Positions 7,341 to 13,527 of a stretch of 14,166 nt of DNA are shown piece after piece; within the stretch, counting starts at the first letter, position 1; every line of letters starts with the position of its first letter. A program made the translations under genes and the position numbers. The notes below the pieces were generated by a model that was given only the letters and a program-made list of their open reading frames with translations, had not been told where the DNA came from and made no database searches. This stretch comes from Nitratiruptor sp. Lineage in GTDB: Bacteria > Campylobacterota > Campylobacteria > Campylobacterales > Nitratiruptoraceae. The DNA is taken from contig WGAX01000191.1 in assembly GCA_015494595.1 (NCBI GenBank), positions 1-14,166 of the forward strand, read 5' to 3'.

Positions 7341-7369
7341 CAAAAATAACCTTGGTATTTGATAGGGGT

Positions 7370-7375
7370 ATTGTA
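7370..7375 (-). promoter_or_regulatory. Possible -10 element of the glycosyltransferase gene
   Basis: This reads TACAAT on the minus strand (plus-strand attgta), 30 bases upstream of the ATG at 7340. The sequence where a -35 would fall (about 7393-7398) lies within the AT palindrome at 7385-7401. Adopting this promoter makes the longer 7379 start untranslatable, consistent with the start chosen. Confidence 0.35.
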
Positions 7376-7384
7376 ACACACTTT

Positions 7385-7401
7385 TAACAAAATTTTTGTT
7401 A
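7385..7401. repeat. 17-nt palindrome TAACAAAA-T-TTTTGTTA
   Basis: Two perfect 8-base arms flank one central T. It lies immediately upstream of the likely glycosyltransferase promoter and would overlap its -35 position. It could be a regulator-binding site for a dimeric repressor or activator, or just an AT-rich inverted repeat. No T run follows that would favour a terminator. Confidence 0.4.
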
Positions 7402-7404
7402 CTA

Positions 7405-7500
7405 TTAAAAAGAAGGAAGCTGGCTCTTTAGCCGTTTCTTCAAAGGTGCTGCAGGAGTTTGGTATTGGGAGCTGCCCAATACCACTGCTTTAATGCTTCG
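7405..7500 (-). ncRNA. Structured intergenic element, candidate small RNA
   Basis: About 95 bases between the divergent glycosyltransferase and serpin genes hold two strong hairpins. One is a perfect 9-bp stem, GGTATTGGG (7461-7469) with CCCAATACC (7475-7483), around a 5-base loop, extended by GCAG (7451-7454) pairing with CTGC (7485-7488). The other is the terminator-like hairpin at 7412-7441. On the minus strand the order is hairpin, linker, terminator, U-run, the normal architecture of a small RNA of about 90-100 nt. It is GC-richer than the flanking spacer. I match it to no riboswitch or RNA family I know, and no convincing minus-strand promoter is visible near 7510-7540, so strand and existence are tentative. 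Confidence 0.35.
7407..7441 (-). terminator. Intrinsic-terminator-like hairpin, minus strand
   Basis: Read on the minus strand, GAAGAAA and TTCCTTC form the outer stem and GGCT/AGCC the inner stem, with an AAAG loop and a small internal loop (C opposite AGC). The structure is followed directly by TTTTT (7411-7407). This is a good rho-independent terminator pointing toward the glycosyltransferase gene, but no gene on that strand lies upstream of it. It could end a small minus-strand RNA from 7440-7530, stop antisense transcription from the serpin gene, or act as an attenuator. Confidence 0.45.
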
Positions 7501-7516
7501 TTAATTCTTCAAGTTA

Positions 7517-7522
7517 TATAAT
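7517..7522 (+). promoter_or_regulatory. -10 element of the serpin gene (TATAAT)
   Basis: A perfect TATAAT lies 24 bases before the ATG at 7547, giving a predicted transcript start near 7529 and a leader of about 18 bases containing AAAAGGA (7534-7540) as ribosome-binding site. No good -35 is seen. If correct, the hairpins at 7412-7483 are upstream of the plus-strand transcript and not part of its leader. Confidence 0.5.
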
Positions 7523-7546
7523 GTTTAAAACTCAAAAGGATCTATA

Positions 7547-9622
7547 ATGCGATGGATAGTGTCTTTATGTTTTGCTTTTGTTATGCTTCAGGCTGGATTT
7601 AATCCTCATCTGTTGGAAAATAGAACTTTTCCTTTAATTGGTAAACTCTATTACTATCCTTTTTATCCGAAGGATTCCAATAAAAGTGCATATAATTGGG
7701 TTTTGCAAACGCCAAAAGGTACAATATATCGTTTTTTTGGTACAAAGCCGACTGAAGATAATGTATTTGGGTGGAGTAAAACGGATAAAATTACCCGCTG
7801 TCCACCCAGATGGGCATTTTACTATATAGGCGATTTGGATGGAGATGGCGATACACGATTTGATTATATCGTTACTCCTGCATTGGAGGGAGAAAAAGTG
7901 TATAAAATGCTTCCTGTACCAATAGGAGGCTTTTTTAAATATGAGGATTTGGGATATATGCATTTTAAAAGAGATTTTAATGCAATACACTTTTTTAAAG
8001 GCTTTATAAAATATCTAGGTAAGCAGCGCAGCAGTGCGTATGCTACGATGCCAAACTATTTAGTTTTTGAGAGCTATGCAGAGGCAAAAGAGGCCGGTTT
8101 TGATTATCCGATCGATTTTAATTACCATAGATTACTTATTAAAAAGATTACTCAGCCAAGTGGGGCAAATAAGCTCCATTTAAAAGAGCCAAAATTTTTG
8201 AGTGATAGTGTAATTGAAGTGGATATAGATATAGAAAAGCCTGCTATTGGAACTACTGATATGGCGTACTATGCTTTGGCTTTTGGTGTAAGTGATGAAG
8301 TAAAAAAGGTAATTTTTAAGTATGATGGCAAAGAAGAGGTCGTGATGCTAAAGAGCAGTGATTGCAAAGATGAGCCTGAAGCTGCTGTATGTGGAAGAAA
8401 GCAGATAGCTTGTCTTACTACCCCTTGTGAGCCTCTTATGCAAACATATCGCAACTATTGTGAATTAAAAAGTGATTTGCAAGCTCTCTTTGTGCATACT
8501 GGCAGTTGCCTAACAAAAAAGGAGATTGATCCATTATTTGTTGCGCAGGCTACATGGCAAAGGGGAGTAGATTTAGTCCAAAAGCTTTTACCAAAGCAAA
8601 ATAATCTCTTCTTCTCTCCTCTTAGTATCTATGCTTCAATGCAGATGCTTTATATAGGAGCAGCAGGGCAGAGCAAAAGGGAATTGGGAGCATTTTTGGG
8701 GGATGATGAAAAAAGAGATACCCTTGCCTCTTTTGCTAAGTTACTACAAACTTTTAATAGTAACCACAGTTTTGTAATGAGCAATAGTGTATGGATAGAG
8801 AGAAGTTTTCGAGTATATAAAAGTTATCGCTATATGGTGCAAGATCTTTTGCAAGCATTTGTAAAATCGGTTGATTTTGTCCATAACTTTGAGGGGGCAA
8901 GAGCCCAGATTAATAACTGGGTAGCGCAAGTAACAAGAGAAAAAATTCAGCATCTTCTGCCTCCTGGAAGCATACACTCTACAACAAGATTGGTACTTGT
9001 GAATGCTCTCTATTTTTATGGCAAGTGGCAGCATGCTTTTCCTATAACAGAGCAAGAGCCCTTTTTTACTTCGCACAAAAGAGTTGATGTTGCAATGATG
9101 CAGCAAAAAGATCTCTTCTTTTTAAGTAAAAGTAGATGGTTTCGTGCACTGGAATTGCCATATAAAGATAAAAAGTTGAGTATGTGGCTCTTTTTGCCTC
9201 AAGATGGTGTATCTTTTTCAACATTTTTACAAAAACTCTCCTCCTTGCAGTTGCAAGATCTGCTCCAGCACAAAAAGAGTCGTCCCGTTTTTGTGAAACT
9301 GCCTCGCTTTAGCTTTAGTTGGGGAAGTTATAACATTAAAGATGCTCTTGGTATGCCTGCTATTTTTGATCCCTTTCGGGCGAATTTTTCGCTTATAGCA
9401 CCAAAAGGCAATCTTTTTGTTAGTGGGGTGTACCATAAAGCATTTATTAAAGTGGATGAAAATGGGAGTGAGGCTGCTGCAGCGACAGGAGCAGTTGCAG
9501 AAATTACTGCAGCCCCCCCATTAGAGTATGAAAAGTTCTTTTGTAATAGACCATTTTTCTTTGTTATTGTAGAGAATGCAACAACTACACCTCTTTTTAT
9601 GGGAGTTGTCAAAGAGCCTTAA
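7547..9622 (+). CDS. Secreted Kazal-like/serpin fusion protein (serine protease inhibitor)
   Basis: The 691-residue product has a signal peptide (about 1-17), so it should be exported. Residues about 20-270 match no family I recognise; they contain DLDGDGD (96-102), a calcium-loop-like motif. Residues 273-321 hold six cysteines (273, 282, 289, 294, 305, 321) with VCG, QTYRNYCEL and HTGSC, the Kazal pattern with an extra Cys pair inserted. Residues about 330-691 are a full serpin domain: NLFFSPLSIYASMQML (353-368), NALYFYGKWQHAF (486-498), LPYKDKKLSMWLFLP (537-551), the hinge ENGSEAAAATG (638-648), the signature FFCNRPFFFVI (664-674) and a C-terminal PLFMGVV. The small-residue P12-P9 hinge suggests a true inhibitory serpin that traps serine proteases covalently. 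Target and localisation after export are unknown. It ends 4 bases inside the convergent ATPase gene. Confidence 0.9.
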   Translation: MRWIVSLCFAFVMLQAGFNPHLLENRTFPLIGKLYYYPFYPKDSNKSAYNWVLQTPKGTIYRFFGTKPTEDNVFGWSKTDKITRCPPRWAFYYIGDLDGDGDTRFDYIVTPALEGEKVYKMLPVPIGGFFKYEDLGYMHFKRDFNAIHFFKGFIKYLGKQRSSAYATMPNYLVFESYAEAKEAGFDYPIDFNYHRLLIKKITQPSGANKLHLKEPKFLSDSVIEVDIDIEKPAIGTTDMAYYALAFGVSDEVKKVIFKYDGKEEVVMLKSSDCKDEPEAAVCGRKQIACLTTPCEPLMQTYRNYCELKSDLQALFVHTGSCLTKKEIDPLFVAQATWQRGVDLVQKLLPKQNNLFFSPLSIYASMQMLYIGAAGQSKRELGAFLGDDEKRDTLASFAKLLQTFNSNHSFVMSNSVWIERSFRVYKSYRYMVQDLLQAFVKSVDFVHNFEGARAQINNWVAQVTREKIQHLLPPGSIHSTTRLVLVNALYFYGKWQHAFPITEQEPFFTSHKRVDVAMMQQKDLFFLSKSRWFRALELPYKDKKLSMWLFLPQDGVSFSTFLQKLSSLQLQDLLQHKKSRPVFVKLPRFSFSWGSYNIKDALGMPAIFDPFRANFSLIAPKGNLFVSGVYHKAFIKVDENGSEAAAATGAVAEITAAPPLEYEKFFCNRPFFFVIVENATTTPLFMGVVKEP

Positions 9623-11922
9623 GCCTGTCTCCAAAGGAGGGTAAGTTTAAGCTCCATCTCGCTTTTGCGAGGTTTGATATATACTTTTTCAACTGGATAG
9701 TTTGTAAGAGCGTAGCGTTTTGCAATCTGCTCGCTCTTTTTTTCTAACTCACTTTGCAACTCCTCTATCTGCTTTTTAATGGCTCCAATCTGCTGTTGGA
9801 TAAGGGCTACATCACTATATTCATCATACGCTCTTTTGACTTTGGAGAGAGTAGAAGATCGTAAAGAGCGTTTTTTGCCAAAGAGTGATTCCAAAAGAGT
9901 TATTCCTACGGTAAGCAGTGTATCGGTAGTTTTTTGCTCTGCCTCATTCTTCTCTTTTTGCAGTTTTTGCTCCAATTTGAAAAGTTTTTGCTCTAAGCGT
10001 GCAAACTTTTTTGCAAAACGCTCTTGGAGTGTATCTACCGCTTCTTGCTGCTTTTGGCGCAATAGATCTAAAGCCCGCTGTATGAACTCCTCATAGCTCT
10101 CATCAACTTTAGAGACAAGGCGCAATTTTGCAATTTTGTAAAGAGTAAGCCTCTCTTGCATATAGAGGCGATTTTTGATCGCTTTTTTAAGCTCAGAGAG
10201 TTTGTATGTTACGAAAGAGGCAGGCAAAGGGGTATAAGAGGCATTTGGTGGTACTTTGGTGCCAAAAAGAGTCTCCTGCTCGCTCTCTTGGCAACTATTT
10301 TCTAAAAACTTCTCTGTTAATGCAATATCGCATATTTTTTGGCGAATTTCATCGATGCCTCTTGTGGCGTTGAGGTAGTGTAATTTGGCTTCTATATGTA
10401 AAAAGGGTAAAAATTGCAAAATATCTGCTTGGTAGTTGTATATCTCATAGCGTTGTGCCAAGGCAAAGGGCAAAATAGGTCTGCTGCTCTTAAAAGAGGA
10501 TTTTGTAACGGATGGCTCTTGAGGGATAGAACTCCTCTTTTTTGATGCCATAAGGCGGCGTATCTCCTCTTTGCTTAAAGGGCCTTTGAGGTAACTTAGT
10601 ACCCATCTAGTTTTAAAAAGCTCCCTATACTCTTTATGGATGGAGCGCAATAGAAAGACTCTTTTTGGAAGATTGCTAAGGAGTGAAGTAAGCTCCTTTT
10701 TTGAAGAGGAGTCCGATCGTGATAAAAGTCCATTAATAACTCGCTCAATATCCTGTTTTGTTTGTAATCTTCCCAAAAACCAAGTCCCAATGTTGGCAAG
10801 ACCCCTATAATCTATATCTATGGGATTTTGGGTAGAGAGTACTATGCCAAGCCCGTAGGCTCTTGCCTGTTTGAGCAGTAAAAGCATCGGCTCTTTGGAT
10901 GGTGGATTGCTATTGGGAGGAAAAAAGCCAAAAATCTCATCCATATATAAAAGTGCTCTAAGAGCAGAAGTCCCACTTTGGCGTCTCATCCAGGCAATGA
11001 GGCGGTTAAGAAGTAGCGTAACAAAAAACATCTGCTCTTTTGGATTGAGGTGTGCAATGTAAAGAATGGAGATCTTTGGCTTATCTCCTTGAAAAAGAAG
11101 TTTTTCAATCCTCAAGGGCTCACCCTCCAACCAAGCACTAAAAGAGGGGTGTGCGATGAGGTTATTGAGTTTAAGAGCTAATTGCATCCTTTGGGCTCTA
11201 GGGTAGAAGCTCTCAAGAGTGAGTACACCCACTTTTGTAAATGGAGGAGTGATAATTGCAGCTATGATCTTTTCTAATGAGAGATTCTCCTCTCTTTTCC
11301 AGTAGTACTGAAAGATATTGGTAAGCAAAATAATGTCTCTTTTTTGGGGCTCCTCTATCAGTGCTAAAAGAGTTGTTGCACTGGTGTTGAGAAAATTTGC
11401 ATAACTTTCTATATCCTCTTGCAGCCCTTTGGGAGGTGCTTCAAAGCCATGAAGAATAGAGAGAGGAACGCCTGCATTGCTTCCGGGTGTATAGATGATA
11501 AACTCTGCACTCTCTTTCAGTTTTTTAATTCGTGAAAGGTCTTGATCAAAACTTTGTATCCCCTTTTGCCAAAGAGAGGCAATTTTTTTTGCATAATCTG
11601 TTACACTCAGTCCCTCTTTTTGGGCTTGTAAAGGATCAATCCACTCTGCAAACTTTTTGGGATCACAATCCTCAAAGGCTAAAAGCAGATTACCCATATC
11701 CCCTTTGGGATCAATTACAATTGCTGGAATCTTATCAATTGCTGCCTCTTCAAGTAGGCCTATCCCAAGTCCCGTTTTGCCGCTGCCAGTCATTCCAATA
11801 ATAGCAGCATGGGTGGTGAGGTGTTTGCTTTGAAGGAGCTCTAAGAGCCCTGTCTCCTCACCACTTTTGTTAACCTGTTTGCCAAGATAGAAAATCCCGA
11901 GTTTTTCAAAAAGCTCTTGCAT
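9619..11922 (-). CDS. HerA/FtsK-superfamily ATPase with coiled-coil C-terminus
   Basis: The 767-residue protein begins with a DUF87/HerA-type P-loop domain: Walker A GMTGSGKT (43-50), DPKGDMGNL (71-79), a Walker B LLYMDEIFGFF (324-334, Asp328/Glu329), a polar sensor STQNP (363-367) and ANIGTWFLGRLQT (376-388), the usual order for hexameric DNA- or protein-pumping ATPases. Residues about 570-740 are Lys/Glu/Gln-rich and predicted to form long coiled coils, with a short Gly/Leu-rich segment at about 665-682. No membrane segment is visible, so it is likely cytoplasmic. Substrate is unknown; I see no NurA-type nuclease nearby. Its ATG overlaps the stop of the DUF2853 gene by one base (TAATG), so the two are coupled. 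Its 3' end overlaps the serpin gene by four bases. Confidence 0.85.
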   Translation of the reverse strand: MQELFEKLGIFYLGKQVNKSGEETGLLELLQSKHLTTHAAIIGMTGSGKTGLGIGLLEEAAIDKIPAIVIDPKGDMGNLLLAFEDCDPKKFAEWIDPLQAQKEGLSVTDYAKKIASLWQKGIQSFDQDLSRIKKLKESAEFIIYTPGSNAGVPLSILHGFEAPPKGLQEDIESYANFLNTSATTLLALIEEPQKRDIILLTNIFQYYWKREENLSLEKIIAAIITPPFTKVGVLTLESFYPRAQRMQLALKLNNLIAHPSFSAWLEGEPLRIEKLLFQGDKPKISILYIAHLNPKEQMFFVTLLLNRLIAWMRRQSGTSALRALLYMDEIFGFFPPNSNPPSKEPMLLLLKQARAYGLGIVLSTQNPIDIDYRGLANIGTWFLGRLQTKQDIERVINGLLSRSDSSSKKELTSLLSNLPKRVFLLRSIHKEYRELFKTRWVLSYLKGPLSKEEIRRLMASKKRSSIPQEPSVTKSSFKSSRPILPFALAQRYEIYNYQADILQFLPFLHIEAKLHYLNATRGIDEIRQKICDIALTEKFLENSCQESEQETLFGTKVPPNASYTPLPASFVTYKLSELKKAIKNRLYMQERLTLYKIAKLRLVSKVDESYEEFIQRALDLLRQKQQEAVDTLQERFAKKFARLEQKLFKLEQKLQKEKNEAEQKTTDTLLTVGITLLESLFGKKRSLRSSTLSKVKRAYDEYSDVALIQQQIGAIKKQIEELQSELEKKSEQIAKRYALTNYPVEKVYIKPRKSEMELKLTLLWRQA

Positions 11923-12263
11923 TAGCTAAAAAGGCTCTCTTTGTTAAAGCGTTTAACAAGAAGATAGTAAAAGATTGCTCTATATTTATTGGGATTGGAT
12001 CTTCCCATCTTCTCACACACCTCTTTGATCGCTTCATCAAGTACCTCATCATCCATATCAAGACCCAGTTTCATCCGTAAAAAGTTGTTGCGTACCCGCT
12101 CAATCTCCTTTTGACTGGTGCATGAGACAACTTCAGAATCTTTTTTATAGATTGAAGGTCCTAAACTTCTTGTAATCTTTTCTAGAAGTACTTCATCAAA
12201 ATTTGGCTCAATCTCTTTCATCTTCTCTTTATATAAAGTGATTTTTTCTTCAAGTTTATTCAT
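11922..12263 (-). CDS. DUF2853 family protein
   Basis: This 113-residue protein matches the DUF2853 family as I recall it along its full length: an N-terminal helix of the KLEEKITLYKEKM kind, LGPSIYKKDSEVVSCTSQKE in the middle, ERVRNNFLRMKLGL, then MGRSNPNKYRAIFYYLLVKRF near the end. No signal peptide or membrane helix is present, so it is a small soluble, mostly helical protein. Members have no established function. It has AAGGAG (minus strand, 12274-12269) before ATG 12263 and is co-transcribed with the HerA-like ATPase, which it overlaps by one base, so a shared role is possible but unproven. Confidence 0.85.
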   Translation of the reverse strand: MNKLEEKITLYKEKMKEIEPNFDEVLLEKITRSLGPSIYKKDSEVVSCTSQKEIERVRNNFLRMKLGLDMDDEVLDEAIKEVCEKMGRSNPNKYRAIFYYLLVKRFNKESLFS

Positions 12264-12294
12264 TTTTGCTCCTTTTTCTCTAGTAATGTGCCCA

Positions 12295-12300
12295 ATTATA
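12295..12300 (-). promoter_or_regulatory. -10 element of the DUF2853-ATPase operon (TATAAT)
   Basis: On the minus strand this is GTATAATTG, a perfect TATAAT 32 bases upstream of ATG 12263, with AAGGAG between. It lies in the 83-base divergent region shared with the pqi-like operon. Confidence 0.55.
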
Positions 12301-12334
12301 CTTCTAGGAAACTTTTTAAAAGCTTAAAGTATGC

Positions 12335-12340
12335 TAAAAT
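12335..12340 (+). promoter_or_regulatory. Extended -10 element of the pqi-like operon
   Basis: TGCTAAAAT (12332-12340) is an extended -10 (TGn-TAAAAT). Its expected start point, about seven bases downstream, falls at or next to the ATG at 12347. No Shine-Dalgarno sequence lies between, so the transcript may be leaderless. Confidence 0.45.
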
Positions 12341-12346
12341 TGCAGA

Positions 12347-12952
12347 ATGCAAAATGAAAAAGATTTACTTATCTGTCCTCGCTGTTTTATGCTCCATAAA
12401 AAACGCTCTCTTGCCAAGCAAGATGAGGCGCGTTGCCAAAGATGTGGAAAAGTGCTTATGAGAAGTGTCAATGCGTTGGAGTGGCGTGTATTGGCCTTTA
12501 GTATCAGTGGGATAGTGTTTTTGCTTTTAGCACTGCTTTTTCCTCTTGTGGATATCGATTTAGGAGGGATTAGAAGCTCATTAAATATGGTAGATGCTAT
12601 TATGAAGTTATGGGAAAATGGAGAGCTTTTTATTGCACTTTTTGCTTTTTTGGTACTTATTCTATTTCCTCTGCTTTTTGTTGGCTCTTTATTGATGGTA
12701 AGTATTGCTATGATTTTCAAGCGTAAACGGCTAGCACGCGATCTTTTAATTTTTGCTACTACGCTTAGTCATTGGAGTATGCTAGATATTTTCTTTGTCT
12801 CTATTTTAGTGGCATTGGTAAAAATATATGAGTATGCGCAGATCCGTTTTGATAGCGCTTTTATAGCTTTAGCTCTTTTTATCTTGATTGAGATCTATTT
12901 GAGTAAATATATTAGGTTAGAGTGGTATTGGGAGCGTTGGGAGCAGTTATGA
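12347..12952 (+). CDS. PqiA-family membrane protein, first half-domain
   Basis: This 201-residue protein corresponds to one of the two repeats of E. coli PqiA/YebS. It starts with a cytoplasmic zinc ribbon (CPRC at 10-13, CQRC at 30-33), followed by about four membrane helices (about 48-68, 95-122, 148-162, 168-186) and the family motif HWSMLDIFFVSILVALVK (142-159). PqiA-type proteins sit in the inner membrane with the MCE-domain protein PqiB, which is thought to carry lipids across the periplasm. ATG 12347 is the only start that keeps the zinc ribbon; no ribosome-binding site precedes it. The stop overlaps the next start as ATGA, so the pair is translationally coupled. Confidence 0.85.
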   Translation: MQNEKDLLICPRCFMLHKKRSLAKQDEARCQRCGKVLMRSVNALEWRVLAFSISGIVFLLLALLFPLVDIDLGGIRSSLNMVDAIMKLWENGELFIALFAFLVLILFPLLFVGSLLMVSIAMIFKRKRLARDLLIFATTLSHWSMLDIFFVSILVALVKIYEYAQIRFDSAFIALALFILIEIYLSKYIRLEWYWERWEQL

Positions 12953-13527
12953 GTTATATCCGCTGTAATTTTTGTGGTGCTACAAATCTGCGAAGTAGAA
13001 AGAGGTGCAGACGATGTGGTATGGGAGTAGAGATAAAAGCCAAAAAAAGCCTACAGACAGCTTTTGCTTTTTTGATTGCTGCAGTTATTTTTTATATTCC
13101 TGCAAATATCTATCCCATTTTAGAGACTACCAAATTTGGAAAACGCCAAGCAAGCACCATTGTTGAGGGCGTTATTGCCATGTATCAGGCAGGTGACTAT
13201 CCCGTAGCTTTCATCATTTTTGTAGCTTCCATATTGATTCCCTTTGTCAAAATAGCTGCTCTTTTTTATATTATCTTTTCATTATGGCACAATAGGTGTA
13301 AAAGATTGGAGCAAAAGGTTTGGCTCTATCATCTTATTGAGCTTACTGGCCCCTGGTCGCTTATAGATGTGTTTGTGGTAGTTATTTTAGTAGCTTTGAT
13401 ACACTTTAAAAATATAGCTATAATACCCGGTATTGGGGCTACATCATTTGCTTTAATGGTAGTATTAACAATGCTTAGTGCTTTAGCTATTGATGTGAGG
13501 ATTTTGGGAGAGAGATGTGAAAGATGA
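12949..13527 (+). CDS. PqiA-family membrane protein, second half-domain
   Basis: The 192-residue product is the second PqiA-type unit, again with its own zinc ribbon (CNFC at 6-9, CRRC at 20-23), then membrane helices at about 36-56, 84-112, 136-152 and 160-182. It carries the motifs IPANIYPILE (50-59) and GPWSLIDVFVVVILVAL (134-150), typical of PqiA. ATG 12949 is preferred to the in-frame ATG 12922 because it overlaps the upstream stop as ATGA and starts right before the zinc ribbon (MSYIRCNFC). The downstream MCE gene starts 11 bases before this stop, completing a tight operon. Confidence 0.87.
   Translation: MSYIRCNFCGATNLRSRKRCRRCGMGVEIKAKKSLQTAFAFLIAAVIFYIPANIYPILETTKFGKRQASTIVEGVIAMYQAGDYPVAFIIFVASILIPFVKIAALFYIIFSLWHNRCKRLEQKVWLYHLIELTGPWSLIDVFVVVILVALIHFKNIAIIPGIGATSFALMVVLTMLSALAIDVRILGERCER

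Noticed and set aside
7341..7379. Longer start of the glycosyltransferase (ATG 7379)
   Set aside because: It adds 13 residues before the hydrophobic anchor, lacks a clear ribosome-binding site, and overlaps the likely -10 element at 7370-7375.
9328..9612. 94-codon minus-strand frame inside the serpin gene
   Set aside because: It is an antisense shadow of the serpin reactive-loop region, with alanine-rich composition mirrored from it.
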